A DNA stretch of 64,000 nucleotides from Mesorhizobium sp. 113-3-3. Lineage in GTDB: Bacteria > Pseudomonadota > Alphaproteobacteria > Rhizobiales > Rhizobiaceae. The notes below the pieces were generated by a model. It was not told the origin of the DNA and did no database searches. It saw only the letters and a program-made list of their open reading frames with translations. The stretch is taken from NCBI RefSeq assembly GCF_016756495.1, contig NZ_AP023243.1, positions 2,112,501-2,176,500 of the forward strand. Direction: 5' to 3'. Shown here piece by piece: positions 15,780 to 25,262 of the stretch (the stretch's first letter is position 1; each line of letters opens with the position of its first letter). The position numbers were made by a program, and so were the translations under genes.

Positions 15780-17126
15780 ATGAACATCGTGCCCATTCAC
15801 CGTGGCGGCTCCAACGGCAGAAAGAAAATCGCCATCATCGGGTCGGGCATATCGGGTGCCGCCGCCGCGTGGGCATTGCAGCCGAGCGCCGACGTCACTC
15901 TCTATGAGGCCTCTGACCGCGCAGGCGGCCATACCGCGACCGTCGACATCGACTATGACGGGACACCGATTTCGGTCGACACGGGCTTCATCGTTTACAA
16001 CGAACTGGCCTATCCGGATCTGACCGCGCTGTTTTCGCATCTCGGCGTGGCCACGCATGAGAGCGACATGGGCTTTTCACTTTCGCTCGACGGCGGCAAG
16101 CTCGAATGGTGCGGTTCGACGCTGCGAACCATATTCGCCCAGAAGCGCAATGTCTTTTCGCCGGGCTTCCTGTGGATGCTGCGGGAAATCCTGCGATTCA
16201 ACAAGGCTTGCATCGCCGAGCGTGACAGCGGCACGTTGGGCAACGTCTCGATCGGTGATTATCTGCGGACACGGGGTTTCTCCGCGGGCTTTCGCGACAA
16301 TTATCTCATCCCGATGGCGGCGGCGATCTGGTCGACGCCGCGCGCCAAAATGCTGGATTATCCGGCCGCAAGCTTCATCAGCTTCTTCGAGAACCATCGC
16401 CTGATCGACAATGATACGCGGCCGATGTGGCGCACGGTGAGCGGCGGGTCGCGCAATTATCTGCGCAAGCTCCTGGCGCCGCTTGGATCGGCGCTGCGCC
16501 TGTCGTCGCCCGTCAAGACAATGGTGCGCGATGTCTTCGGCATTACCGTGTGGGCGGGCGATGAAGCGCCGGAGCGCTTCGACAATGTGGTCATCGCCGG
16601 CCACAGCGACCAGGCGCTGGCCATGCTCGGCGATGCATCGAGTGTCGAAGAATCGATCCTTTCAGCCATACCGTATCGTCCCAACCGGGTGGTGCTCCAT
16701 AGAGACCCCCGCCTGATGCCGAAGCGGCGGGCCGCCTGGGCGGCGTGGAACTATCTGCGCTGCTCCTGCGATCGCGACGAACCGGAAGTATCAGTCACCT
16801 ACTGGATGAACCGCTTGCAGGGAATCGACGCTGCAAAGCCGTTGTTTGTTTCGCTCAATCCCGTTGTCGAGCCGCGCCCCGAACTGGTGTTCGGCGAATG
16901 GACATTCGACCATCCGCAATACGATGCGCGTGCCCTGTCCGCACAAGCCCGTCTCGATGACATACAGGGCGTGCGTGGCACCTATTTTGCCGGCGCCTGG
17001 ACCGGCCACGGCTTTCATGAAGACGGCTTGCGCTCGGGCCTCGACGCGGCGATCGCGCTCGGCGCGGAGGTGCCGTGGCGGCGATGCGCGGCGACTCTGC
17101 CCAGGGCGCTGCTGGCTGCGGAATAA
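15780..17126 (+). CDS. FAD-dependent amine-oxidase-like oxidoreductase
   Basis: A 448-residue flavoprotein. The dinucleotide motif IAIIGSGISGAAAAW is at residues 17-31, followed by LYEASDRAGGHTATV (about 41-55), and the C-terminal FAD site is GTYFAGAWTGHGFHEDGLRSG. This is the amine oxidase/protoporphyrinogen oxidase fold subgroup usually encoded next to DUF1365 and CFA-like genes, where it is thought to oxidise acyl chains. The ATG at 15780 has AAGGA upstream. The next gene, DUF1365, begins 13 bp after its stop, so the two are co-transcribed. Confidence 0.9.
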   Translation: MNIVPIHRGGSNGRKKIAIIGSGISGAAAAWALQPSADVTLYEASDRAGGHTATVDIDYDGTPISVDTGFIVYNELAYPDLTALFSHLGVATHESDMGFSLSLDGGKLEWCGSTLRTIFAQKRNVFSPGFLWMLREILRFNKACIAERDSGTLGNVSIGDYLRTRGFSAGFRDNYLIPMAAAIWSTPRAKMLDYPAASFISFFENHRLIDNDTRPMWRTVSGGSRNYLRKLLAPLGSALRLSSPVKTMVRDVFGITVWAGDEAPERFDNVVIAGHSDQALAMLGDASSVEESILSAIPYRPNRVVLHRDPRLMPKRRAAWAAWNYLRCSCDRDEPEVSVTYWMNRLQGIDAAKPLFVSLNPVVEPRPELVFGEWTFDHPQYDARALSAQARLDDIQGVRGTYFAGAWTGHGFHEDGLRSGLDAAIALGAEVPWRRCAATLPRALLAAE

Positions 17127-17139
17127 GGCTTCTACCGAC

Positions 17140-17973
17140 GTGGACGAACGGATCACCACCCTGGAGCAGAACGGCCCGCCGCCGCAGGCAGTGGGCGTGC
17201 TCTATCCCGGCGAAGTGATGCATGCGCGGCTGAAGCCGTTCGGCCACCGCTTCACCTATCGCGTATTCTCGCTGCTGGTCGATATAGACAGGCTTGCCGA
17301 ACTCGACCGCATGACATGGCTGTTGCGGGTCAACCGGCCCGGCCTGGCCTCGTTCCATGAGAGCGACCATGTCGAGACACCAGGAGAAACCCTGCGGGCC
17401 TTCGCCGACAGGCAGCTTACCGAAGCCGGCGTCAAGAAGTCGCCGGCTCGCGTGCTGCTGCTCGCCTATCCCCGCATCTTCGGCTACGTCTTCAATCCGA
17501 TCTCGGTCTATTTCTGCTACGACGATAACGATGCGCTGATCGCCTTGATTTACGCCGTTCGCAACACGTTCGGCGGCCGGCATATCTATGTGTCGCCGAT
17601 CCGGCCGGGCGACCTCGGCCCTGCCGGGGTGCGCCAGACGCAAGCCAAGCTCTTCCACGTCTCGCCCTTCATCGGCATGGACACGCGCTATCATTTCCGC
17701 ATCTTGCCGCCCGGCAGGATGGTCAGGCTTCGCATACATGAGACGGAAGACGGCGCCCCATTGCTCTCGGCCACCTTTATTGGCGCCGCGCGCCCGCTGG
17801 CAACGCCGGACCTCGGCGCGTGCCTGATCAGGTTTCCGCTGATGACTTTGAAGATCATACTTGGCATTCACTGGGAGGCGCTGAAGCTGTGGCTGAAAGG
17901 CGCACGTTTTCGTCCTAGTCCTGAAACCCCGAAGGATGCCGAGCCGCAAGCGGATGTTCCCCTGGGAACCTAG
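17140..17973 (+). CDS. DUF1365 family protein
   Basis: A 277-residue protein with family motifs LYPGEVMHARLKPFGHRFTYRVF (near 21-43), LLLAYPRIFGYVFNPISVYFCYD (about 105-127) and KLFHVSPFIGMDTRYHFRI. DUF1365 has no settled biochemical role, but it is a constant partner of the FAD oxidoreductase and CFA-like methyltransferase in many proteobacteria. The start is GTG at 17140 with AAGG ahead; the frame is open upstream but antisense in character. A basic, amphipathic C-terminus (ALKLWLKGARF) suggests membrane association. Confidence 0.87.
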   Translation: MDERITTLEQNGPPPQAVGVLYPGEVMHARLKPFGHRFTYRVFSLLVDIDRLAELDRMTWLLRVNRPGLASFHESDHVETPGETLRAFADRQLTEAGVKKSPARVLLLAYPRIFGYVFNPISVYFCYDDNDALIALIYAVRNTFGGRHIYVSPIRPGDLGPAGVRQTQAKLFHVSPFIGMDTRYHFRILPPGRMVRLRIHETEDGAPLLSATFIGAARPLATPDLGACLIRFPLMTLKIILGIHWEALKLWLKGARFRPSPETPKDAEPQADVPLGT

Positions 17974-18126
17974 ACCAGTTCAACGTTTCACGCCGCGAAC
18001 GTCTTGTGCTCCAATGTCGAAAGCCGACCCGCTGCCCTTTGCGGGACTTGACGAGAACTGGTGTGCCTGTTTGACAACGGGGGGCGAGACATTTGCTGCA
18101 TGGGATGGGCAAGCGGTGGGCAATCA

Positions 18127-19185
18127 GTGAAGCGCGTTCTTCGAATGCTTGCCGCTGTGATTGTGGCGTTCGGCCTGGCCGGCTGCACCAGCATTTCCTA
18201 TTACGCGCAGTCGGTGGAGGGCCATGTGCAGATCATGGCCGCGCGGAAGAACGTCGGAAGGCTCATCCGCGATCCCTCGACGCCCAAGGCATTGCGCGCC
18301 AAATTGACGTCGGCCAGCGCCATGCGCCGCTTTGCCACGGAACAACTGGCGCTGCCCGACAACAGCAGCTATCGCAGCTATGTCGACATCGGCCGGGCCG
18401 ATGTGACCCTTGCGGTTTTTGCCGCGCCGCAATTCTCGCTTACGCCGATAACATGGTGCTTTCCGGTCTTCGGCTGCGTTCCGTACCGGGGTTACTTCTC
18501 CCAGAAATCAGCGGCTGAAAACGCCGCCGAACTGCAGCGGCAAGGGCTGGACGTTTATGTATCGGGCGTCACCGCCTACTCCACGCTGGGCTGGTTCAGT
18601 GACCCGCTGCTCAGCACCATGCTGCGCCAGGACGACACCTATATCGCCAGCCTTATCTTCCATGAGCTGGCGCATCAGAAGATCTATGTGAACAACGACT
18701 CCGCGTTCAACGAGGCTTTCGCGGTCGCCGTCGAAACCAGCGGTGTGAGGAAATGGCTCCGCGCCACCGGCGATCCCGCCGGATTGCGGCGTTACGAAAC
18801 CGATCGCAAGCGCCGGGCGGATTTTCTCGGACTGATCGCGCAAACGCGCGATGAGTTGCGGCAGGTCTATGGAAGTCCCCGCGCCCCTGCGCAGATGGCG
18901 GCTGCCAAGGCGGCCACGATCGACAAGTTGCGGATGCGCTACCGGCAGATGCGGGACAAGCGCTGGGCCGGCTACCGGGGATACGACGCCTGGTTCAATG
19001 CCCCGATCAACAACGCAAAGCTCGCCGCGACTGCCGTCTACGGTGAACAGGTTCCGGCATTTCTTCATCTGTTCGATGTGTGTTCCGGCGATTATCCAAG
19101 GTTCTACGCTGCCGTTCGACGGATCGCGGATTTGCACGAACCTTCCCGTGCCGAAGCGCTCAAGGCTGCGGATACGTGCAATTGA
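18127..19185 (+). CDS. Putative aminopeptidase lipoprotein (PF10023-like)
   Basis: A 352-residue zinc-peptidase-like protein. The N-terminus is a lipoprotein signal with lipobox LAGC (Cys about residue 20), and the metal motif HELAHQ lies at 179-184, followed by NEAFAVAVE, where the Glu can be the third ligand. This arrangement matches the putative aminopeptidase family PF10023. GTG 18127 gives a basic n-region (VKRVLRM) before the hydrophobic core; ATG 18145 or 18103 are alternatives. It would act in the periplasm, anchored to a membrane. It is not clearly tied to its neighbours. Confidence 0.82.
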   Translation: MKRVLRMLAAVIVAFGLAGCTSISYYAQSVEGHVQIMAARKNVGRLIRDPSTPKALRAKLTSASAMRRFATEQLALPDNSSYRSYVDIGRADVTLAVFAAPQFSLTPITWCFPVFGCVPYRGYFSQKSAAENAAELQRQGLDVYVSGVTAYSTLGWFSDPLLSTMLRQDDTYIASLIFHELAHQKIYVNNDSAFNEAFAVAVETSGVRKWLRATGDPAGLRRYETDRKRRADFLGLIAQTRDELRQVYGSPRAPAQMAAAKAATIDKLRMRYRQMRDKRWAGYRGYDAWFNAPINNAKLAATAVYGEQVPAFLHLFDVCSGDYPRFYAAVRRIADLHEPSRAEALKAADTCN

Positions 19186-19239
19186 CCTGAGCAAGCACTG
19201 GACCCTGCCTCTGCAATGCTCCGATATCGGCGGTAGGCT

Positions 19240-19794
19240 CTAGGCAGAATTCCTCGTCAACAGTGACGATCCGATATCCGCGTCGAGTGAGAAACGCTCG
19301 CAGTGCTCGCCGTCGGTGTTATCGATGAAGCTCTCGATATGTTCGAAGCCGAGCTTCGCCAATATCCGCAGCGACGCGAAATTGCGCGTCGCTGCTTCGG
19401 CCGTCACCCGTTCAAGCGCCAGGGTTGCAAAGGCATAGCGCAGGACTTCGCGCGCCGCTTCGCTGCCCAGTCCGTGCCCCCAATGCGCCCGCGCCAGCAC
19501 AAATCCCAACGCGGCTGAATTGGCGTCGGCCGCGCCGAAGGTCAGGGTTATCGTTCCGATCGCGTCCGATACGCCTGCCAGGTCTATGGACCACTGGATC
19601 GCCTTGCCGTCAGCGAAACGCTGACGCGAACGGGCGAACCATCGCTGCCCCGCGCTTATGTCGCCGGGAACGGGATCGCCGGCAAGGGAGGCGGATTCGA
19701 CATCCGTCGCGCGCGCAAACCATGCCGGGATATCCCGTTCGCTCGGCGCGCGAAGCACGAGCCTTGGTGTCGTGAGCTTGGGAACTACTTCCAT
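19240..19794 (-). CDS. GNAT acetyltransferase (RimJ/RimL type)
   Basis: A 184-residue enzyme beginning MEVVPKLTTPRLVLRAPSE, the usual first strand of RimJ/RimL-type acetyltransferases. The acetyl-CoA segment is LARAHWGHGLGSEAAREVLRYAFATLALERVTAEAATRNFASLRILAKLGFE, containing the WGxGLGxEA loop and the NxxSxRxxxKxGF motif. It probably acetylates an amino acid, peptide or antibiotic-like amine. The reading frame is open upstream to 19992 but the ATG at 19794 fits the family start. Single gene, convergent with the peptidase gene. Confidence 0.88.
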   Translation of the reverse strand: MEVVPKLTTPRLVLRAPSERDIPAWFARATDVESASLAGDPVPGDISAGQRWFARSRQRFADGKAIQWSIDLAGVSDAIGTITLTFGAADANSAALGFVLARAHWGHGLGSEAAREVLRYAFATLALERVTAEAATRNFASLRILAKLGFEHIESFIDNTDGEHCERFSLDADIGSSLLTRNSA

Positions 19795-19904
19795 GCGGGC
19801 ATTTTCGACCCGAGGCGGCGCCAATGCAACGGCGCCGGCAGGCTGCGTCCGCTGACCCCCAATGACTGCCCCTCTTGCGTCCGTAACCAGCCATTCAGTG
19901 ACGA

Positions 19905-20891
19905 TCAGCCCGTGAGGCGCCCGCGAAACAGGGCGGTGCCGTCTGTGAGGCGCGATCTGGAGATGTCCCGGAATCCGGCCTCGGTCATCCATGCGCGATA
20001 CTGACCTTCCGTGTAGGATTCGCCGTGGCGATAGAGGTTCAGGAAGGTCAGATTGAGAAAGACACCCTCGGGCGGGCCGAGGCGGTCGTCATCGACGACA
20101 CCCCACCCGGCAATTGCAATCTCGCCTCCTGGTGTGACGCAACGCGCCGCGTTCAGGATCGACCTGCGCGCCTGGTCCGGCGGAAGGACCTGGACGACGG
20201 CCTTCAGGATCGCCAGGTCGTGCCGGCCGATGGATGGCGCGACAGTTATGTCCCCTTCTTCGACAACCACGTCATCGGCACCGTATTCCGCCAGGATAGA
20301 AGGCGCGACCGCCGCGACTGTCGGCAGTTCCATCAGCGTCGCCGCGATCTGTGGCCGCTGCTCGCGAAGTCCGACGAGAATGGTCCCGGCGCCCCCGCCG
20401 ATGTCGATCACCGAACGGATCGCGGAGAGGTCGATCTCCCGGGCCAGATGTCGGCCGAAAATCACCCCGCCCGGTGCGAGCATGCGGCTGAAGGCCGCCG
20501 CGGACTCAGGCCCCGCTTCGGAAAAGTCGTGCAGCGCGGCCGGCCGGTTCTGGCGCAGCGACTCCGCGGTCAACAGGTCGGCTCCCCACAGTTCGCGCAG
20601 GAGCGCATGATCGCCGCCGCGATAGGTCGGCTTGGACGCGTCGAGGAAGGCCGCCGCTTCGGCTCCGTTGCGAAACCGGCCATCCTCGACCTCGAGGAGA
20701 CCGATGCTGGCGAGCGCGTAAAGGAGCCGCGACAGACGATCGGGTTCGACCTTGAGCGTGGCCCCAAGGCTGCCGGCAGTCGCCGCATCGCTACCGAGCC
20801 GGGTGAAGATGCCAAGGTCCAGCCCGGCTCGAAGCGCCAGGGCGGGGGGCACCGCAGCGATCAGCCTGTCGATCCGGTCGGAATCCACCAT
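19905..20891 (-). CDS. O-methyltransferase family 2 (SAM-dependent)
   Basis: A 328-residue methyltransferase of the plant-type/acetylserotonin group. Residues 1-90 form the winged-helix dimerisation domain (ALALRAGLDLGIFTRLG, RLSRLLYALASIGLLE), then the catalytic domain carries the SAM motif IRSVIDIGGGAGTILVGL (about 158-175), the ATLMELP segment, and KAVVQVLPPDQARRSILNAARCVTPGGEIAIAGW. The expected catalytic His position is occupied by KAVVQVL rather than LHxW-type sequence, so activity may differ from classical members. The substrate is unknown. Confidence 0.85.
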   Translation of the reverse strand: MVDSDRIDRLIAAVPPALALRAGLDLGIFTRLGSDAATAGSLGATLKVEPDRLSRLLYALASIGLLEVEDGRFRNGAEAAAFLDASKPTYRGGDHALLRELWGADLLTAESLRQNRPAALHDFSEAGPESAAAFSRMLAPGGVIFGRHLAREIDLSAIRSVIDIGGGAGTILVGLREQRPQIAATLMELPTVAAVAPSILAEYGADDVVVEEGDITVAPSIGRHDLAILKAVVQVLPPDQARRSILNAARCVTPGGEIAIAGWGVVDDDRLGPPEGVFLNLTFLNLYRHGESYTEGQYRAWMTEAGFRDISRSRLTDGTALFRGRLTG

Positions 20892-21058
20892 GTCGCACCC
20901 CTCCCACGATCCAGGACCGACCTTGAAGCAGCCCCCACGAGATTAGAGCTTCCGTTCTCCGGAAAGTGAAGACGAAATCATTGCCTTGTACGGCCGACAT
21001 GCGCTGCAAAGCTGCCGTTCGCGTCGTGGGCGACTTGTGTTCGCAACGGATTCCGCCG

Positions 21059-21442
21059 CTATTCCTCGTTCCGCTTCTGCGCGATCAGATCCAGCCTTTC
21101 GCGGTCGGAGCGCTCGCGCTCGTCGCGGTTGCGCACGTCCTTGTAGGCGCGCTCGACCATGTTGGTGCGCGCGTTTGCCGTGGCGATCAGGCCGGCCTCC
21201 TGCCTGGCGCTTTCCAGGCTCTTCTCCTGGCGCACCACCGCCTGGGCGATGCGGCGGTGATAGAGATCCGGGAACAGGCCGGACAGCGAATTGTCCTGGT
21301 CGAAATGGCCGATCAAATCCCTGGCCTCGGTTTCCGCCGCGTTTGCCGCGGCCAGGAAGGTGGCGTGGCGGGTCTCGTGCAGCGCCGTCAGTTGCTCCTG
21401 CACCTTGACCAGTTTCTTCAGGCGTTCCTTGCGTGTGCTCAT
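21059..21442 (-). CDS. fliJ: FliJ-like flagellar export protein
   Basis: A 127-residue charged, almost wholly helical protein (STRKERLKKLVKVQEQLTALHETRHATF... and a C-terminal RDERERSDRERLDLIAQKRNEE) predicted to form a coiled coil. Size, coiled-coil pattern and its position 1 bp after fliR suggest the FliJ stalk protein, which joins the ATPase FliI to the export gate FlhA. FliJ sequences diverge strongly, and usually lie next to fliI, so the name is inferred from fold and locus rather than from a motif. Confidence 0.6.
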   Translation of the reverse strand: MSTRKERLKKLVKVQEQLTALHETRHATFLAAANAAETEARDLIGHFDQDNSLSGLFPDLYHRRIAQAVVRQEKSLESARQEAGLIATANARTNMVERAYKDVRNRDERERSDRERLDLIAQKRNEE

Positions 21443-21443
21443 C

Positions 21444-22196
21444 TCACCTCGCCAGAGTCAGGTCGACGAAACCGTCGACAAACAGCGACAGCATGGTGCC
21501 GAAGGCGAAATAGAAGATGATCATGCCGCCGGCGATGACGAAGGGCTGGGAGATGAAATAGATCGGGATCTGCGGGGTCAGCTTGTTGACGAAGCCGATC
21601 GTCAGGTTGACCAGGATGGCATAGGCGACAAACGGGCTGCCGAGGCGGATGACCAGGAAGAAGGTGTCCGACACGGTGTCGGTGATGTCGACCAGCGCCG
21701 CCTGCGGGTTGAAGAAGACGTTGACCGGCGCGACCGTATAGGACGCCACCAGGGCGCGCACGATCTCGTGGTCGAAGTCGAAGACGAACAGCATCAGCAG
21801 CGCCGAGAACGAGATGATGGCGGCGAGCGCCGCCTGCGGTTCAGGCTCCTCGATCGCCGGCCCGCCCGAGCCGCCATAGCCGATCAGCATGGCGATGGCC
21901 GAGCCCATGAAACGCAGCGCTTCCATGTAGAGCCTGGTCATGGCGCCGATCAGCCCGCCGACCAGCAGTTCCGAGATGATCATCGGCACCAGGATCTGCG
22001 GGCGCGGATCGACGAAGGGGATGATCCGGTCCCACAGGAAGGCGAGCAGGCCGCCGGTGGCGGCAACCGCCACGAACAGCCTGACCTGCACCGGCACGCG
22101 GGCGCTGGAGAGGCCCGGCATCAGCATGAAGCAGGCGCCGATGCGGCAGAAGGCGAGGAACGCCGCGATGACGACGCTCTGCGAGAGAACGCTCAC
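21444..22196 (-). CDS. fliR: Flagellar export gate protein FliR
   Basis: A 250-residue inner-membrane protein of the type III export gate (FliPQR complex). Six hydrophobic segments are seen, with [31 protein letters not shown] sequence ([12 protein letters not shown] near residue 16) and [25 protein letters not shown] towards the C-terminus, both hallmarks of FliR. It starts with GTG at 22196, overlapping the flhA stop (GTGA). The frame continues upstream for hundreds of codons only as antisense to flhA and is not coding there. Confidence 0.95.
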   Translation of the reverse strand: MSVLSQSVVIAAFLAFCRIGACFMLMPGLSSARVPVQVRLFVAVAATGGLLAFLWDRIIPFVDPRPQILVPMIISELLVGGLIGAMTRLYMEALRFMGSAIAMLIGYGGSGGPAIEEPEPQAALAAIISFSALLMLFVFDFDHEIVRALVASYTVAPVNVFFNPQAALVDITDTVSDTFFLVIRLGSPFVAYAILVNLTIGFVNKLTPQIPIYFISQPFVIAGGMIIFYFAFGTMLSLFVDGFVDLTLAR

Positions 22197-24280
22197 GATA
22201 TGGTCCCGAGCACCCTGATCTCGACGCCCTTGGCGATTTCGACATGGGAGAGCACCGGCAGCGTGGTGAACAGTCGCTCGATGATCATGCGCACATAGGG
22301 GCGGGCGTCGGGTGCAGTGACCAGGACGAAGCGCTCGCCGGCCTCGAGGAACTTCTTGATCGCCTTGGTGGCGTCCTGGCCGAATTCCTCGAGTTGGCGC
22401 GGATCGATGTCGAACTCGCGCACCTCGCCCTTGGCGTCGCGCTTGAGGCTTTGATGGAAGGCGAGATCCCAACGGTTGCCGAGACGCAGCACCTTCAGCA
22501 CGCCACCTTCTGAGAGGTCGCCGCAGATCTGCTGGGCCATGCGGATGCGGACATGCTCGACGATCTGCTCGGTGCGGCGCACATGCGGCGCGATCTCGGC
22601 GATGGCCTCGATGATCAGGTGCAGATTGCGGATCGAGACGCGCTCGGCGAGGAGCAGCTTCAGCACCGCCTGCAGGCCGGGATAGGAGATGTGCGTGGTG
22701 CAGATCTCGTCGGCCAGCTTGCGATATTCCTGGTCCTGGCGCTCGAGCAGCGCCTTCATGTCCTTGTAGGACAGAAGCTGCGGCAGGTTGTTGCGGATGA
22801 CTTCCGAGAGATGGGTGAGCAGCACCGACATGTTGTCGGCGAAGGTGTAGTTCTCGCGCTTCAGATCCTCCGCGAAGGTTTCCATGACGGAATAGGCGCG
22901 CATGCCGAAGGCCGGCTCGCGGATCTCTTCGCCGGGGATTTCGGGCACGTCGCGGCTGCCGAGCAGCACCATGATCTCGCCGACGCGCATCGAATACTCG
23001 GCGACCACCGTGCCGTGCACCTTGATCTGGTAGCTTTTCGGCGGGATGGCGAAATCGTCGGCAACGCGCACTTCCGGTACGACGAAGCCGTATTGCTGGG
23101 CGAATTTCTTGCGCATCTTGGCCATGCGGAAGACCAGCTCCTGATGCGAAACCAAAAGCCGGGTCGACAGCTGCTTGCCGATCAAAAGTTCGATCTCGGC
23201 GGTGGCGAGCGAAGCCTTGACCGAGTTCTTCTCTTCCTCGGCCTTGGTCGCCTTTTCCTGGGTCTTCAGCGCCTCGGCCTCGGCGAGGACGCGGTTGGCG
23301 CGCATCGGGATGATGTAGCCGAGGCCGGCCATGCCGCCGGCCAATGCGAAGAAGGGGAACAGTGGCAGGCCGGGCATCAGGCCCAGCAGCACCAGCAGCG
23401 CCGCCGCCACGTAAAGCGCGCGCGGATGGGCGCCGAGCTGGCCGAACACGGCCTGGTTGGTCGAGCCGCGGGTGCCGCCCTTGGAAACCAGCAGGCCGGC
23501 GGCGAGCGAGACGATCAGCGCCGGGATCTGGGTGACGAGACCGTCGCCAACCGACAGCTTGATGAACACGTCGGCGGCCTCGCCCATGCCCATGCCGTGC
23601 CTGATATAGCCAATGGCAATGCCGCCGACGATGTTGATGGCGGTGATGATGAGGCCGGCAATGGCGTCGCCGCGCACGAATTTCGAGGCACCGTCCATTG
23701 AGCCGAAGAAGGAGCTTTCTTCTTCCAGTTCGCGGCGGCGCAATTGCGCGGTCTTGTCGTCGATCATGCCGGCGGAAAGGTCGGCGTCGATCGACATCTG
23801 CTTGCCGGGGATGGCGTCGAGGGTGAAGCGGGCGCCGACTTCGGCGATACGCGTTGCGCCCTTGGTGATGACGATGAAGTTCACCACGATCAGGATCATG
23901 AAGACGATCAGACCGATGACGAAGTCGCTGGCCATCACCAGCTTGGAGAAGCCGGCGATGACGTAGCCGGCGGCGTGCGTGCCCTCGTTGCCATGCGACA
24001 GGATCATGCGGGTGGTGGCGATGTTGAGCGACAGCCGCAGCATCGTGGCGATGAGCAGCACGGTCGGGAACGAGGAGAAATCGAGTGGCCGCTGGATCCA
24101 CAGCGCCACCATCAGGATCAGCACCGAAAGCGCGATCGAGAAGGCGAGGCCGATGTCGATGAGGAAGGCTGGGATCGGCAGGAACAGCACGGCCAGGATG
24201 ATGACGATGCCGAGCGCGAAGAAGACGTCGCGGCCGTTCTTGGCCACCGCGCCGGGCTGGATGCTTTCGCTGATCGCCAT
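22193..24280 (-). CDS. flhA: Flagellar export gate protein FlhA
   Basis: A 695-residue component of the flagellar type III export apparatus. The N-terminal half has about eight membrane helices; the FHIPEP signature region is at [13 protein letters not shown] (about residues 80-92), and [17 protein letters not shown] follows. The C-terminal cytosolic half (from about 350) forms the nonameric ring that receives substrate-chaperone complexes. ATG 24280 has GAGGA upstream. The order flhA-fliR-fliJ is kept, but fliQ, its usual neighbour in rhizobia, is 13 kb away behind unrelated genes. Confidence 0.97.
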   Translation of the reverse strand: MAISESIQPGAVAKNGRDVFFALGIVIILAVLFLPIPAFLIDIGLAFSIALSVLILMVALWIQRPLDFSSFPTVLLIATMLRLSLNIATTRMILSHGNEGTHAAGYVIAGFSKLVMASDFVIGLIVFMILIVVNFIVITKGATRIAEVGARFTLDAIPGKQMSIDADLSAGMIDDKTAQLRRRELEEESSFFGSMDGASKFVRGDAIAGLIITAINIVGGIAIGYIRHGMGMGEAADVFIKLSVGDGLVTQIPALIVSLAAGLLVSKGGTRGSTNQAVFGQLGAHPRALYVAAALLVLLGLMPGLPLFPFFALAGGMAGLGYIIPMRANRVLAEAEALKTQEKATKAEEEKNSVKASLATAEIELLIGKQLSTRLLVSHQELVFRMAKMRKKFAQQYGFVVPEVRVADDFAIPPKSYQIKVHGTVVAEYSMRVGEIMVLLGSRDVPEIPGEEIREPAFGMRAYSVMETFAEDLKRENYTFADNMSVLLTHLSEVIRNNLPQLLSYKDMKALLERQDQEYRKLADEICTTHISYPGLQAVLKLLLAERVSIRNLHLIIEAIAEIAPHVRRTEQIVEHVRIRMAQQICGDLSEGGVLKVLRLGNRWDLAFHQSLKRDAKGEVREFDIDPRQLEEFGQDATKAIKKFLEAGERFVLVTAPDARPYVRMIIERLFTTLPVLSHVEIAKGVEIRVLGTIS

Positions 24281-24396
24281 ATAAGTCCTCGAACCATAGA
24301 CTGCCGCGCATGGGACAGCCCGGCGAGGGTAGCTGGCCAAGCTTGCGCGAGGGTGGGAAAGTGGCCAGATCGACGATCCCGCAAGAAGGAAACCCC

Positions 24397-24696
24397 ATGC
24401 TCCTGATCATCGGCACGATCCGCCTACCCGCCGGAAAGCTGGAGGAGGCAAGGCCGGTGATGGAGCGCGTGATCTCGGGCAGCCGCGCCGAGGATGGCTG
24501 CCTCGAATATTCCTATGCGCGCGACGTGCTCGATGCAGGGCTGATCCGGGTCACAGAGGTGTGGCGCGACAAGGCCGCGCTCGACGCGCATTTCCGCTCG
24601 CCGCACATCGCCGAGTGGCGCTCAAGCTGGCCGGCGCTTGGCATCGGCGAGCGCAATCTGGTCCTCTATGAAGCGGGCGAGTCCAAACCGACCTGA
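24397..24696 (+). CDS. Antibiotic biosynthesis monooxygenase (ABM) domain protein
   Basis: A 99-residue ferredoxin-like alpha+beta protein of the ABM/YgiN group, which act as cofactor-free quinol monooxygenases or haem-degrading enzymes. Recognisable: [42 protein letters not shown], with the EDGCLxY motif, and [21 protein letters not shown]. The ATG has AAGGAA upstream. The gene is divergent from flhA across 116 bp and stands at the left edge of the block that separates flhA from fliQ. Confidence 0.87.
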   Translation: MLLIIGTIRLPAGKLEEARPVMERVISGSRAEDGCLEYSYARDVLDAGLIRVTEVWRDKAALDAHFRSPHIAEWRSSWPALGIGERNLVLYEAGESKPT

Positions 24697-24732
24697 GCGG
24701 CAGCTGCTCGAGAAGTCTTCAGCCGCCAGCAA

Positions 24733-25206
24733 TCAGTCCCCGTCCGTCGTTGCCACCCCAACCAGCCAGCGCCGGACAATGCGCTCATCCTCGGCGGAAA
24801 GCCCGGCGGTCAGCTCGCCTTCCAGTCTTTTCACGCGCTCGCGGCAGGCGCGCAGCAGTGCGCGACCGCTGTCGCTGAGATCGATGTGCTGGATGCGGCC
24901 GTGGACGGCATGCGGCTTGCGCATCAGCGACCCGGCCCGCTCGAGATTGGCGACGATGACGCTGAGCGTTTGCGGGGTGAGCAGCGCCAGCCGGGCAAGA
25001 TCGGCGTTGGAGAGGCCGGGATAGGCGGCAAGCATGGTCAGCGTGGCAAATTGCGGCTGCGTCACGCCGAGATCGCCCAGCGCGCGGTCCATTCTGAGCC
25101 GATGCGCGCCGGCGGCCTGGCGCAGGAGATAGCCGAGATAGCCTTCCTCGCCGCGTTTGCCTTCGCCGGGAGCGGGTATCGATGAGTGCGGATCCGGCTT
25201 GCGCAT
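24733..25206 (-). CDS. MarR family transcriptional regulator
   Basis: A 157-residue winged-helix regulator. The core is TQPQFATLTMLAAYPGLSNADLARLALLTPQTLSVIVANLERAGSLMRKPHAVHGRIQHIDLSDSGRALL, with the recognition helix at TPQTLSVIVANLERAG and the wing at HAVHGRIQHIDLS. It is divergent from the oxidoreductase gene at 25263, with 56 bp between, including a perfect palindrome, so it probably represses itself and that gene. The inducing ligand is unknown; many relatives sense phenolics or oxidants. Confidence 0.92.
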   Translation of the reverse strand: MRKPDPHSSIPAPGEGKRGEEGYLGYLLRQAAGAHRLRMDRALGDLGVTQPQFATLTMLAAYPGLSNADLARLALLTPQTLSVIVANLERAGSLMRKPHAVHGRIQHIDLSDSGRALLRACRERVKRLEGELTAGLSAEDERIVRRWLVGVATTDGD

Positions 25207-25210
25207 AATG

Positions 25211-25222
25211 TAAGAGCTCTTA
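25211..25222. promoter_or_regulatory. Perfect palindrome TAAGAGCTCTTA, candidate MarR operator
   Basis: A 12-bp palindrome 5 bp upstream of the marR start codon and 40 bp upstream of the divergent oxidoreductase gene. The position is typical for an autorepressor site. Confidence 0.6.
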
Positions 25223-25262
25223 TATGTTGTTCGTGCACTGATATTAGGACAATACGGAGTCC

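Noticed and set aside
21291..22298. 335-codon plus-strand frame across fliJ/fliR
   Set aside because: It is antisense to two well-supported flagellar genes and is charged low-complexity sequence.
21444..24416. 990-codon minus-strand reading frame
   Set aside because: Only its last 250 codons are real (FliR from GTG 22196). The upstream part is an alternative frame of flhA with low-complexity Arg/Ala/His translation.
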